Source: Corylus avellana (lineage: Eukaryota; Streptophyta; Magnoliopsida; Fagales; Betulaceae). From it: DNA of 64,000 nt. The notes under the pieces are model-generated. The model made no database searches. It was not told the DNA's origin and saw only the letters and a program-made list of their open reading frames with translations. Where the stretch lies: NCBI RefSeq assembly GCF_901000735.1, contig NC_081546.1:26745527-26809526 (forward strand), written 5' to 3'. The position numbers were made by a program, and so were the translations under genes. Of this stretch, positions 8,376 to 21,246 are shown piece after piece (position 1 is the first letter of the stretch; every line of letters begins with the position of its first letter).

Positions 8376-11186
8376 TTCTCCTTTTGTGAATGCTACTAAA
8401 AGATTAGCAGACTTTCTTAGTGTAATATATCATTTCATCACGTACAATTTCAGGTTGAATATTAATTAAATAATTAAATCAACCATTTTTTACCAGTTCA
8501 AGCTTTTGGAATAAGTTGTAATTAAACATGGCATCTGTTAGGTTTTGTGTTGGCAAAATTATGTATCAAAACAAATTGGTGTAAGTCTAATTTTTGTTAA
8601 GTTAAGACGGGACTTGATGTGGAATACAAAATCTTGATGGTTTGAATAGTTCAGTTGGAGTCTCAGCTGTTGGGCATTCGAATGAAAGATTTGTATAGAG
8701 AACACGAGCTTAGAGGCCAAATTACTTAATTGGAATGGTGGTCCCAAGGGATCGAATGGCCTATTTCAAAGCATAAAATATTCTAGATTCACTTGGTTGG
8801 AATGTTGGTCAAAGCTCGTTTAAACAAAAATGGACAAATTGAAACCCTAGCTCCATCTTAACAAGAAACTTACCTATTATTAGATGAACCAAAAAATAGA
8901 AAAAAAAAGAAAAAAAAAAAAGAAAAGAAAATTACTCATTCAAACACTGCCTTAAAAATAGAGACTCGTTACTTCTACACATATTCCTAAAAGCCTTTAG
9001 CCATCAAAGTTCCGAGTTACAAAAGGAGACTCGTTAGAAGAATTGATTAGAAGTTTGTAGTTAAAGAGGTAGATACAAACATGTAATTTATTGGGTACAA
9101 TTTAGGCTACTTCAAAAGTTTTGTAAGTATAAGTGATATATTTGTAAGTAATTTGATTCTTTTATAGTGGATAAATATTATAGATTTGATTGGCCAATGG
9201 TAGTTTTACTTTTAAAAAGTTCTTCAAAAGCTTTCCATTTCGTCAGCAAAATGATTATGTTTAATCTTTTTATTGCTTTACTTCATTTTGGTGATATTAT
9301 GTGTGGTTGTGAATTTTTAATTGGTAGTGACTATTGGACATCACCTAGTCACCCTCTCTCAATATTGTTTGGGGTCTCAATATTATATATATATATATCA
9401 ACACCCCAACCCCTCCCTAGTCCCTACCAACAGCATAAACACAAGAAATGAATATTATCAAGTTTCTTATCATAAACTGTTTATAATGAAATTTGACGTC
9501 ATGAGATTTTGCTTAAAAAATAGGAGCATACATAACAAAAATATTTAATTAAGAAAAAGCAAACAGAAAAATAAAAATATCAAGTGTACCTTAGAGCGTC
9601 GATGATATCTAGCTTCAATTCCTTTTACCTGAAAAATGTTAATTTATAGCTTTTATTTCCAAAAATAACATTCCACAAAAGAATTCAGCAGTCAACTTAT
9701 ATATGAAAAGCATCTAAAATGTTGGAGTAATGTTATAAGTCTCTCTTATGTCTCTCTTGAGTCCATTTAAGAATGATCAAAATTTAATAATAATCAATCA
9801 TAAGCTTAATGATAATTTTAATAACCACATCATTCTTAAAGGGACTCAAGAGGGACACAAGGACTTCTAGAATTACTCAAAATGTAGAGAGAAAAGTACA
9901 ATTCAAACAAAAAAAATACTATCTTACATTCATATGTAAGAATTAATACTTTTCATACTTTTCTTTTTTCTTTTACTTATTAACCATTAAGTATCTCAAA
10001 ATTTTAATTTGATAAAAAAATTAAAAAAAATTTAATCATTTAATTAATATAAATAAGAACAAATTGAAACAGTCAAGAAGAAAAGAGGCCAGGAAGGGGA
10101 AAAGACATGCATAACTACATTGCCAGTTTCATTCAAATAGTGAAAAAATAAAAATGATTCCCTATCCCCACTAAATTATATAAATTCATTATATTTGTAA
10201 ATTTCAAGCTTCAATTTCTTTCTTAGTCCTTTCTCTTTGGTGTTCCCGGGAAAAATCTCTTACATGGACCGATTCAAACAATGACCACTGAAGCAGCAAA
10301 TAAAAAACACCTTCACGCTTGAAAGTGTTAAATTATCATTTATTTTAAAAGTTTGAATTAAAATATTAGTAATATCACTAGCTTGCTGGTGATATTGACA
10401 AAGCAGTTAATTAAGTGAAAAATGATAGCAATAATAGTAACAGGAATAAGAAAAAGAAGTTATATAAATTATATTTTGCATTAATCCCAAACACAAATGC
10501 ACCAACCTTAATTAGCCGCTGAGTTCCTGAATCCAGCAAGACAGAATGTGTTGTACGTAGTTAAAGTGTTTACATTGCAGCAACCAGGAAACATAATGTA
10601 TATATATATATATATGCAAGAATTGAATTGAGGTTAACTTTCAAATGGATTCCTTCAGCCAATATTGGTGCACCCTTGCTTCATTTGCAAGGTGTTTGAT
10701 TGAAAGTTTCTTCTTTAGCACCAATGGTGGATGCCTGTACATAGAAAATGTGAATTAAATAACCAAAAGGAAGAAAGTTAATAATTCTTAATGATATATC
10801 CTTTGCTTAACTGGTTATTGGTGATGTTTTCTATTCAATTGGGATGCTTAACTTGGAACACAGTTTTAGTATATCTCCATCAGGGAAACACAACAGAACT
10901 TTAGGTTTTTTTTAGTCATAAATGTTTTTGATTTGTACCTGTAAATCTTGTTAATTAAGCCTCCCATCCCATGAAATGCGAAGTCATGTGTAGAGCTTTG
11001 TAATAAAATATAAAATTTGTGAAAGAAGAGCGGAAGCGTGGAGAGAATTATCTCAAAGGAATATCTATAATCTTGTGGAGATTATGAAATTTTTTTTTTT
11101 TTTTTAGAGAAATAATTTATGTCAATATTTTTCCTATATTTCTCTAATCTCATCTTACAAATTAATTATTAAATTTATGGAAAAAA
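8376..11186. other. Intergenic region upstream of DUF594 copy A
   Basis: No gene is supported. The region holds a short MITE (9725-9878), A/T-rich tracts, and at 10484-10620 another copy of the conserved upstream block. The same arrangement is at 42284-44988. It separates two divergently transcribed genes, DUF594 to the left and PRORP to the right. Confidence 0.6.
9725..9878. mobile_element. Small MITE (GAGTAAT termini), A
   Basis: The left end GAGTAATGTTATAAGTC and the reverse complement of the right end, GAGTAATTCTAGAAGTCC, form terminal inverted repeats that continue inward (TGTCTCTCTTGAGTCC...). No coding capacity. Copy B is at 43599-43764. Confidence 0.7.
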
Positions 11187-11315
11187 AAATGCAATGACCC
11201 ATATTCTCCTACAAATTCAATAGATTAACTATTAGATTTGTGGGGTCCATAAAAATTCACAAATCTAATAATTGTAAGAGAATATGAGCCAAACATATTG
11301 ACCTCTAGCATTTCT
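11187..11315. mobile_element. Hairpin/MITE-like element in the PRORP upstream region, A
   Basis: An imperfect inverted repeat is centred near 11240; its arms include CTAATAATTGTAAGAGAATA and its complement. It lies about 320 bases upstream of the PRORP start. A second WS-symmetric stretch (TATGGACCCCAC) follows at 11329-11340. The same structure is upstream of copy B (44989-45117). Confidence 0.5.
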
Positions 11316-11635
11316 TTTTACGGACTTATATGGACCCCACACAAAATCTATGTAGATTCTATAAATATAATAATTGATATGTTAAATTTATAAAAGAATA
11401 TAAAAAAAATATGAACAAATTATTACACAAATTACTTTTTAATTTTAATAAACGAGAGAATGTTTGAAAGAACGGTATAGGAAATAAAACACATTTTCCT
11501 TTTTTAAAAATCGATTTTTTTTTTTTTTTTTGGTTTCTATTTTTATGTTCTTCTGTCTGGCACATGGTAATTAAATGGAGAATCGCATCACAAATTGCAG
11601 GATTTGGTACTTTTTGTGAGCGACAGCCGACCGTG

Positions 11636-14600
11636 ATGCTACGCAGTCGCTCACTTGTAGTTGTACCCTCACTCGCCCGACCCTCTTCTCTTTTCTCCTT
11701 CTTCTTCATCAAATTCCCACTTGTACCCAGCTGCAACACCCGCCGCCCGCCTCTCTGCTATCACACATCCCCCCGTTTGTTCCCCAAACCCTTACCCAGC
11801 AATGAATGTTTCCCTTGCTTGTCCGTCAACAAGATGCACCTCTCCACTCTCACGGCCGCCGCCACTCAACCGATTCACGGTTCCTCCGCTTCATTGCCTG
11901 CCGATACAACCCTTTCCAGTAGAGCCAGGAAAAAAGCAAGGCGTGAATCGCCGGAGGGAGTGCTTAGGCATAAGCTAGACATTTGTTCGAAGAACGGGGA
12001 CGTGGCTGAAGCGCTGCGCCTTTACGAAGAGGCGCGGGGAAATGGGGTCCCGCTCAGCCAACACCACTACAATGTGTTGCTTTATTTGTGCTCTTCTTCG
12101 GATGGGGTTTTGGGTTTGGAGAAGGGTTTCGAGATCTTTCGGCAGATGGTGACAGAGAATATCGTTCCCAATGAGGCCACTTTTACGAGCGCTGCGAGAT
12201 TGGCTGCTGCTAGGGAAGACCCAGAAATGGCTTTGGATTTGGTTCAGCAAATGAAGGGGTTTGGTATCGCGCCCAGGTTGAGGTCTTATGGGCCGGCTTT
12301 GTTTGGGTTCTGCGAGAAGGGGCTGGCGGATAGAGCTTATGCAGTCGACGCGGACATGGTTGCGTCAGGGGTTGTGGCTGAGGAGGCTGAACTTTCTGCC
12401 ATTCTCAAAGTTAGCGTTGATGCGAGGAGGGCAGACAAGGTGTATGAGATAATGCACCGGTTGCGGGCCACGGTGAGGCAGGTCTCGGAGACAACTGCTG
12501 GGATTGTTGAGGGTTGGTTTAAATGTGAAGAGGCAGCAAAAGTGGGGGAGGAAGCTTGGGATGTGAGTAAGGTGAGGGAGGGAATTGTGAGGGGAGGTGG
12601 AGGGTGGCATGGCCAAGGGTGGCTGGGCAGTGGGGATTGGAGGCTGACCAGGACTCGCATGGATGAGACCGGCGTTTGTGGTTCGTGCGGCGCCAAGCTT
12701 GTTTGTATTGATATTGAGCCTAAGGAGACCCAAAATTTTGCTTCCTCATTAACCAACTTGGCTTGCAAAAGGGAGGTTAGGGCTGATTTTGTTCGGTTCC
12801 AGGTACGAATAATGTCTTGGAACATTTTTGAGACTCTGTTCGATAAATTTTAAGTAAAAAAAAGGTTTTTGGCAAAATTTTTATTTTTAAGTTTTTTCAA
12901 AAGTCAGGCTTTTGAAACTTAAAAATGCTTTCAATTTTTTTTTCCAAACGATACTTTATTCTTCAAACGGAATTTTTAGTCTAAAATGCACACCCAAACA
13001 GGGCCTTACTTGTTAATCTCCGACGTGCTTTTTAATTTTTGAAGGTTTGTTCCATATGCTATGGTTCTGGAACCAGGAAAGTTTTTGCGTCTTGCATATT
13101 GCTATTTTAACTTTTTTTCTAGTTTTTGAGTTACTTCATGTGCATATATTAGTGTATTCTCTTCTCTTATATGAGCTATTCCAGAACTTTGCTACTTCTG
13201 TATGCTCGAAAGTAAATACATAGAATGATCGTCAGTGGCATCTTGATTGATTTAGAAGGTGACCTCATTCAGGATTGGCTTCAGCAACATGGTCCATTTG
13301 AGGCAGTTGTAGATGGTGCCAATGTGGGTCTTATCAACCAACATAGTTTCAACTTTTTCCAGGTGAATGGGATGCTTATAATAAGCTTTATGGTACTCTC
13401 TATCTTTTGAGTCCTTCAAAGCAAAATATATGAATTGGGTGCTTATTGATTCCTTTTGGTTGTAGCTTAATACTATTGTAAAACAACTACGTCAAATGAG
13501 TCCTTCGAACAGATTGCCCCTTATTATCTTGCATAAAAATCGTGTAACTGGCGGTCCTGCTCAGCATCCCAATAACAAGATTTTGTTAGAGACTTGGAAA
13601 AAGTCTGGTGCACTTTATGCTACTCCTCCTGGTTCAAATGATGATTGGTAAGTTTGCATGCATATGTTCATTAGATTGAAATATAAATGGGTTAGATTTG
13701 TGGTGGCCAACAAAATATAAATGTTTTGTGCATGAATGTTGTCTCAACACATTTCTTTCTTTCGTTTTTCATGTTATGCACAAAAATTCTCTTTGACTAA
13801 CCCTGCTGGACTTGATCTTTGATTTTCATTAAAGGAGCTCTTATTTAATTTTGAAAATCATAGTAAAATTAAAATCTGCTGCAAATTTGTAGCTTGATTA
13901 TGACCATATGAGTTTAAGTTGTTTAAAAAATTTGTTCCATGGTTTTTTACAGGTACTGGTTATATGCTGCTGTCAGTTGTAAGTGTTTACTGGTGACAAA
14001 TGATGAGATGAGGGACCACTTGTTCCAACTGCTAGGTACTAGCTTTTTTCCAAGATGGAAGGAAAAGCATCAGGTACATCCCTATTTGCATTTGATTACA
14101 TATAGTTTTGCCCGAATCTAAGAGACTCTTCTGTACAGAAACATTCATGTGCAAGCCTAACTAAGGCAGTGATTGATTATATTTTATCCAACTTCCTATC
14201 CATGGTTGGTGCAGGTTTTAATGCATCTCTCCATTTTGTTAAGAAAAAGATAAAGAATAATTTTATGATGGAAAGATGCCTGCTTTTTAGTTTACTTGTC
14301 CAATATTTTCTGAAATACACAAGGCAAGAGAAGAACATTCTTTTTTAGATAATCATGTTTATATATATATATATTATAAGTTAAAAAGATGATTTTCAAA
14401 AATGAACATGCATTTTTAGAATGGGGCTGCAAATGAGCTGAGCCTCTCGTGAGCTGCTTGTGCTTGGATGCATCTCAGCTTGGCTCATGTAATGAATCCA
14501 CTCGAGCCTAAATTTAGCTCATTTAAGAAATGAGCCTGTGGCTGAAGTGGTGTATTGCAAATGAGCTGAGCCTCTCGTGAGCTGCTTGTGCTTGGATGCA

Positions 14601-17600
14601 TCTCAGCTTGGCTCATGTAATGAATCCACTCGAGCCTAAATTTAGCTCATTTAAGAAATGAGCCTGTGGCTGAAGTGGTGTGGCACAATTTGAAGCTTGT
14701 GAACTTTGCACTTTCTATGGTTATTAGCCTATGGTCATCAACCTCCAGTTGAAATCAGCATTTTGACAAATCCCCTATTTGATCACTTTGTCACCCATAT
14801 CTTTTATGCATGCAAAATATCAAGATGATTGGAGATTAAAAACTATCTCATCTATAGAAGGTGCAATTTTATGTTTTATTGTTTAAAACACTACAAAAAA
14901 AGAAAAGTGAATGCATGGATTAGATGGTAAATGTCATCCAATCAATATGAAAGCTGTTATGCATGTTAAGTACAAAGAGAACAGTTAATCAACCGGTGGA
15001 AATATCAAAACATTAATCCAATTTAATTTGGTGTAATCTAGAAATAGTTATGTCAGAAATAACTTGAACCTGACTCATAAATTCAATTTAATAACCATAG
15101 AAAACAACAGGGTTAACAGCACCTTTTGTTGGACATAGTCCTACCTTTTCTGCATATTTAACCATCAAAGGTGTCCATATAAAGGACAAAAGTCCAGACC
15201 TTTCTTTTTTCTCTTCTCCCCCAACGTTATATCAGTTTATTACCTTTCCGCATCTTCTCTACCTGTTTTCTCTTCTGTATTAAATAATATCGGACTAGAA
15301 GACAGTAATTTTCTTCAATTTAATAGGGTATTGGTCTCTTCTAGTTCGCAGAAAGATGAGCTTTCTTCAAAATATCTTCTCTAATTTTTACACGTCTATC
15401 TTTTCCTCCTGCCAGCAACTCTATCTCTCTTTCTCAAAACAGGTCTCATTGTGGATGATTTTCTCTTCTACCTAAAAATGAAAAAGACATCTAAGGCATT
15501 GTCATTTGCTAATGAAGCAATATTTTTGGCTCATTTCCCCTGTACATCTACAAGAGATCTCAGCCGCTTCTCCTTCACCCTCTTCTGGTGTATTTGGCAC
15601 TTACTTTATTGGTGTTTCTAGACATTGTTAACTCAAATTTCTCTCAGAGTACTTTGGTTCTTGTTTTCAAGTTCAAATAAAAAGAAGGGTGGAAAAGGGC
15701 TGGATCATTTTTTGTTTTAACCAAGTGGAGTTGTCAACAAGTGATAAGTCCAGTTATGAATTCTTGAGCTGAAGCGAACTGAAATATGTGGTACTTGTAT
15801 AATTTAAAAACTTTGAAACATCATTGTTGATCCTGGTTAGTTAGGGGAGGAGATGAGATTTGTCTTGCTTATAGGAGTTCTTTAATCCTGGGTGATAGAA
15901 GATGTAGACAGATGTAATATACCCTCGTAATAACAGGAATATGGATATACTTTTTCAAAAGTTAAAGAGAAGGCTAAATGCCTTTAATGACCTTTCTCAT
16001 TGTATGTATGTTCATCTTCACCGCGTGGCACTAATCTGCTTTGCTTGTTCCTACCGTATTTATTTGCTTGGGTTCTGAGCATTATGGTGTACTAACTTTT
16101 CTTATGTACACTGCTTATATAACTATTTCTTTTGTAAGATTTTGCATTGAATTGATTGTTTTACCATCAACGATATATTGGAGTACTACCGGGGGGGCAT
16201 TATTAGATCTCCAATATAAGATCAAGTATTGTTAGAGACACAAATGGGTTGAGCTATTGGGGCTACTTGTTTCTTTGTGATCCATTAATTCTAAGTGGGG
16301 GTTGGGTGGGGTTGAATTCTATATAAAGCCTGTCCCTACTATAATGTATTTTCCATTTACTTAAAGTCAACCTACTGTTCCTGATTTTCTCACTTGAGAG
16401 TTTGGACAATCATTTTTGGGCAGGGAAGGATGGTTTCAAAGTGTTTCTGTGTAATCTCGTCTATAATTTCATATTGGCACCTGTGCAGGGTTTTATGGCA
16501 GGCCTGGGGCAGAGAGTTAGGGTTGGGGTAGGGTGTGGATTGTTGCAATTCCTGGTGGTTGTTTAATTCAGCAAGGGAAGAGAAGTTGTAGTTCATGTGG
16601 AAGGTCAACATAGTTTGAAACCTTGTGTCATATAATTTAAGGGGTTATCTGGATGTCTAAGAGACGTTTCATGTACCATTTTCTCATTGTTTATGAGTGT
16701 TAGCATACTAGTAGTCTTAAGCATTATGTGTCCTTGGGTTTTAAACTTAAAAGATGAATGAGTGTGGTAATATAATATTTCTCATTCAGAGAATGGGCGT
16801 ATAATATTTCTCATTTTTCTTACTTCTCTGAATTTGTGGGTTTTTGTTCTTCTTTTAGCCTTTAAGGACGACTCTCTTTATTTGCATTTTGTGTATTAGG
16901 GTTGCATCCCTCTACACTTATCATTGAAATGAATTACTTATTATTATTATTATTTTTAAAAAAAGTGTGTTTGCCCAAACTATGAACTTATTATTTTGGG
17001 CTTAGTAATATAAACTGTGATTTGGACTAGGACTTCTGATCTAGTTGGGAGTCTACAAGCCCTATTCTTTTTATTAAGGGTCCTGCATAAATCTTTTCTC
17101 TGAGAATTTGAATGTCGCTTTGGGAAGCATGCATTTTGAAAATCTTAGAAACCAGTGTGTTATATATGTATGTTGCTCTTTTCCAATATCCTCTATGATC
17201 TGTAAATTTCGCCATAGAAATGTAATACTTCAGTCCCTTAAATTCTTGAGTAAATAGTTTTACTAAGAGTCCACAAGGTATCTTCTGGTGAGTAACTACA
17301 ATTTAAACTGACCGGCAAGGTTTTGGCCGACATAAATCAAGTTTCCCAGAATGAGTTTGTCATTATGTTGGAATATTTTTTTTTTTCCAGAAATTGAAAC
17401 TTGTTTCTCTGTTGATAATTTGCAGGTTCGACTGTCGTTTTCACACCGCGGGGCAGCTCTCCACATGCCTCCCCCTTATTCAATTGTTATTCAGGTAAGA
17501 TGATGAACCTTCTGCTTGCTAATCGCTTATTTAAACTGATTATTAAGAATAAAGACAACATTTTACTTCTTATATGGGGTTTGTTATTGAACTTAATTAA

Positions 17601-17738
17601 TGTTGGTTAATGTAAACACAGGAGTCAGAAAAGGGTAGTTGGCATGTTCCAACGACCACAGGTGATGATCTTGAGACCCCAAGGCTGTGGTTGTGTGCCA
17701 CTAGAGCCAAGGATGCATCATCATCATCTCATCTATGA
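11636..17738 (+). CDS. PRORP1: PRORP1-like protein-only RNase P, copy A
   Basis: This enzyme cleaves 5' leaders from precursor tRNAs without an RNA subunit. Six exons join with GT-AG introns: 11636-12802, 13273-13362, 13466-13647, 13953-14073, 17426-17494 and 17622-17738, giving 581 residues (Arabidopsis PRORP1 has about 570). The first ~90 residues (MLRSRSLVVVPSLARPSSLF...) are Arg/Ser-rich like an organelle transit peptide, hence PRORP1 rather than nuclear PRORP2/3. A PPR array follows (about residues 110-310), then the zinc motif CGSC, then the NYN nuclease domain. The catalytic aspartates are present in AVVDGANVGL, GSNDDWYW and VTNDEMRDH, and the distal zinc ligands in WHVP and LWLCA. An in-frame ATG at 11564 would add 24 residues. 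Copy B normally has Q where this copy has L in PRLWLCA. The fourth intron is 3.35 kb. Confidence 0.93.
14429..14682. repeat. Tandem 128-bp repeat in PRORP intron 4 (A only)
   Basis: Two nearly identical units, 14429-14556 and 14557-14682, begin GCAAATGAGCTGAGCC. Block B has a single unit (about 48150-48280), so this is a recent unequal-exchange or slippage change in A. Confidence 0.9.
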
Positions 17739-18265
17739 AGACATTTATCCTTGCATGTATGCCCATGCATGAGAAGAGAGACAAGACTTTCGAGGATCCT
17801 ACATACAAACACCTCTTTCAAACGCCACTTCCACCAAATTAATTATCAATTTTTACCTTCTTTTTTTAAAAAATAAATAAAAAAAAAAAACTAAAAAACT
17901 AAAAAACTTTACCAAGCTAATATTGATTTTGTGATCTTGTTGAGTCTTGTATTTTATTTCATTATCAAATAATTTACCTATTCAATGGTATATATACTTT
18001 TTGCCAAATAGCAACAATAAGTTACAACAAGAAGATATTTTGATTGGTGGTTTTGTTCCAAATGAATTAGATATTTTGATTGTAAGTGAGAAAATTTTTT
18101 CTCTGCCAACTCTGATGCACACCCTATTGTTTCCTATGTAATTTTGGATTATTTTAGTAAAATTTATCCTTGCCAAAAAGGAAAAAGAAAAGGGGTTTTT
18201 GTACATAAAGCAATGCTGCCGGTCGGTGCATAAGTGTTAGAAGAATATTATTGCAGATTACCATG

Positions 18266-18268
18266 ACG

Positions 18269-18299
<31 letters not shown>
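18266..18299. repeat. (TA)n microsatellite
   Basis: About 15 TA units here against about 9 in block B (51870-51889): a length difference between the duplicates useful for telling them apart. Confidence 0.9.
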
Positions 18300-18599
18300 G
18301 TGGTGTATTGATGTGCAAGGGTGTGTTGGATGAATCCCCCTTCCTGTCCCAATAAATTGAACGGCAAGGATCTTTCTACTTCTGCATTGTAGCAGGTTAA
18401 TTAGAGGTAGCTGAAAGAAATTTTGTGCGCTTTATGAAACTGAAAAGTATGGAAACAAAATATTTTGATACATTTGACATTCATATTTATGTGTAAAGAT
18501 TTCTCTATCCAATGCTACAAGTAAGAAGAAAAAAAGATATGGATGGGACGAGACAATGAGAGAAACAAAGAAAACTTGAGTTTTTTCTTGATTGATAAA

Positions 18600-18750
18600 A
18601 GAGTAATGCTACTCTTTATACTCATATTATATATAAGTGACTTCTTATGTCAAATACTTCAAAAAAATTATAAGAAAGTCACAGAAAACATATCACTTTA
18701 GTAGATATAAAATGAATGTGATAAATGAATGTAAAAAATAGCATTACTCT
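18600..18750. mobile_element. MITE with AGAGTAATGCT termini, A
   Basis: AGAGTAATGCTA at the left and TAGCATTACTCT at the right are perfect terminal inverted repeats about 151 bp apart. The inside is A/T-rich and non-coding. Copy B is at 52190-52340. Confidence 0.75.
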
Positions 18751-18958
18751 TGATAGAAAGAATGACGAGAAATAAACGTTTATTTCTCTTTACATCTACA
18801 AGGAATGAACCAAATGATATAGTTAGCCTACTCCTCAAGTAATGAGAAGTGGAAAATCAATTTAAGGAATTGTTTTTTTTTATTTTTTATTTTTATTTTT
18901 TTACTTTTAAGCTCTTGAGTGCATGCCGTAGTTCAAGCCATTCCGTGAACATCTTCCT

Positions 18959-19311
18959 CTAAGCATCAAAATCACAGTGAAATATTGGAGGCACAAAGGA
19001 GTTGAGCTCACCAAAGATATTATGATGATCATCTCCTTCACCATAAATACTAGAATCGATCTCCTCACACTCAAAGTATGTTTGTACGTCATCAAGGAAA
19101 GTGCATTGTGGCAGCTGATTAGACTCCGAAGTCGTTGATATAATTGGATGATCATCTAAGTCAGCAACAGATGTCATTTCCATCATTTCTCTAAACTTCG
19201 ATGACTGAAGAAGAAGCCCTAGGGCTGATGTGGCATTCGCTGGTGGCCGCGGCTGATCGGTCAGTAAGGTTTCTCCCGAGCTTAAGTACGTTTGTTGGTT
19301 TTGGAAGAAAC
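18959..19311 (-). pseudogene. Detached conserved C-terminus of the WRI-like gene, A
   Basis: In the frame one base off the last exon, the sequence stays open to a stop at 18959-18961 and encodes SALGLLLQSSKFREMMEMTS, TFLDDVQTYFECEE and a FHCDFDA ending. These match the C-terminal region of WRI3/WRI4-type proteins as I know them. I see no usable donor/acceptor pair that would splice it in frame, so a 1-base loss in the AATTTAAC stretch near 19345-19352 is the simplest reading. Block B has the same arrangement (52549-52901). Confidence 0.7.
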
Positions 19312-20900
19312 TTAATTTGATTTCTTGTTCGTTAGGTTTGAGGTTAAATTAGTATTGGCATTAATAGGGTTATGTTGGCCGGCGGGATTATCATCAATAT
19401 TGTTGATATGATTATTGGGTTTTAGCCATTTGATATAACGGCTGAGATCAAAGTTGGTGACTGCATTGAGTCCACGGTACTCTACGGCTGCCATATCATA
19501 TGCAGTGGCAGCTTCTTCTTGGGTAGCTGCAAAAGCCAAGATGATTAATTAATTAAGCATATTTTCAAGAAAATATATGATATAAAAATAAGATTTAATG
19601 CAAACCCATTAATTTTATGTTTAAACTTTGAGAAAATAATGTTTTATTTTTAATTAATTAAATAAAAGTTGATTTGAGTAATGGAAATTAGAGGAAAAGG
19701 AGATATATATACCATATGTCCCAAGATAGAGATACTTGTTTCCAAACACTCTCCCAATTCGAGCTTCCCATCTTCCATTGTGATGAAGTCTACTCAATAT
19801 GTCATAAAATATTGCAATTTAGCTTTTCATAGTCAAGGGTTTATATATATATATATATTGTGAGGTAAATGAAATTAAAATAAATTTTCACTAACAGAAA
19901 TTGCACAAAAAGCAATTGGAATTTGGATAATTAGTTACCTTGCAACACCTCTATATCTCGAAACACCTCGAGAGAAACCACTGCTTTTCCTGCAATTAAG
20001 TTCAACATTTTACATCAATTCCAATGATTTTAATTTTCTCAAAATTGAACGTATATATATATATATACCTTCTCAATGATCCAATATATTCTTCTCTTGA
20101 TTGACCCTCCATTTCTTTCAGTTCTGTTTGGTATGTTGATAACTGCAATTAATTAATTGTTAATATTGTTAATATATATATAGGATTATCTGAACAATAT
20201 TATTGAAACAAATCAACAATCAAATATCAAAGAAACAAAATAATTTACCAGAAAGTTAAGAATGGTTTCTGGACCCCAATATTTCAGTGCTGCTACGTCA
20301 TAAGCATGTGCTGCTGCTTCCTCATCATCATAGGCACCTGAAAATCCACCCCTCAAAATAATTACAAAAAAAAAAAAAAAACCAATAAAACCATAACTAA
20401 AATGTTAAAAAAAATTAATAAAAAAAAAAAAAAAAAGTGATCAATACATACCAAGATAGACTGCATGCATTTGAATAAGATCCCAATAATCACCCACAAA
20501 AGGAAAATAAATTAAGAACCGATATCAATAATAATAATAATAAATTTTATTAGTATAAATTAATTAAAACATATTAGAAAATTTATATATATTAACCTTG
20601 TCTTCCTTTCTTGTTCTGGGATTCATTCCAACAGTTCTTATCCCATAAATGAGCTTCATATCTTCCTGCCCATCGATGCCTGAAACAATCGATCACAAGA
20701 GTATATAACAAAAAGGAAATTAATTATAAAGAAAATATATAAAAAAAATTAAGAGTTATGAACCTAGTGACCCCTCGATAGATTGAGCTACGTTGAGGAG
20801 GAGAGTCTCTTGGGACACTTCTTCTTGTTCGTTTCACCTTTTTCTCAGTGTTATTATCAGTGTTGCTGTTTGCATTGTTTTTCTGTGATGATTTCGCCAT
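19312..20900 (-). CDS. WRI3/WRI4-like double-AP2 transcription factor, copy A
   Basis: Eight exons on the minus strand: 20764-20900, 20597-20679, 20452-20460, 20249-20337, 20069-20142, 19939-19989, 19713-19789 and 19312-19526, all with GT-AG borders and matching phases (244 residues). The third exon is only 9 nt and encodes the VYL of [18 protein letters not shown], a hallmark of WRINKLED-type AP2 genes. The first AP2 domain starts at SSIYRGVTR, the second at [15 protein letters not shown]. The [17 protein letters not shown] linker fits the WRI3/WRI4 clade, nuclear regulators of fatty-acid genes. Two residues differ from the usual pattern: HRWAGR instead of HRWTGR, and RLHHN instead of RHHHN; copy B has the usual residues. 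Translation stops at 19312, about 115 codons before the expected C-terminus, which is still readable in another frame (18959-19311). Confidence 0.85.
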
Positions 20901-21185
20901 GAGATAAAAATATGAAGAGAAATGACTGAGTCATGGAAATGAGAAGGCTTATAAAGGAGTGAAGGGAGGAAAGGAAAAAATAATGGAGTTAATTAGAAGA
21001 GAATGGGCTGGCAAATTAAGATAGCCGGCAAAGTAGCTAGTTTGTGACCGTCTTTAACCGGCTCATATGGCCTTTTTCTCTTGTCCTCAACCTTTGCTTT
21101 GTGCTATGTGCTGTTTCAATCATATTGAATTCTAAATCATATATCTAGCCTTCTCATTTGTAGGCTAATTAAACCATATTCATTT

Positions 21186-21246
21186 TGACTGATGTGACGT
21201 ATTTTAAGTAATTTTTCATATTACTTAAAATACGTCACGTCAGTTG
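21186..21246. repeat. Palindrome about 290 bp upstream of the WRI-like start
   Basis: GACTGATGTGACGTATTTTA and its near-perfect reverse complement flank a 14-base loop. Each arm carries a GTGACGTA motif, similar to bZIP/as-1 type binding sites. It is conserved, with a few changes, in block B (54799-54859). It could be a MITE remnant or a regulatory hairpin. Confidence 0.55.

Noticed and set aside
11359..11739. Minus-strand 126-codon frame over the PRORP promoter
   Set aside because: Overlaps the PRORP first exon in antisense, low-complexity Lys runs, no recognisable domain; conserved only because the whole block is duplicated.
12337..12825. Minus-strand frames of 122 and 162 codons opposite PRORP exon 1
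   Set aside because: Antisense shadows of a GC-rich coding exon.
13225..13410. 61-codon frame taken as a small separate gene (also 47022-47207)
   Set aside because: It is PRORP exon 2 read through both flanking introns.
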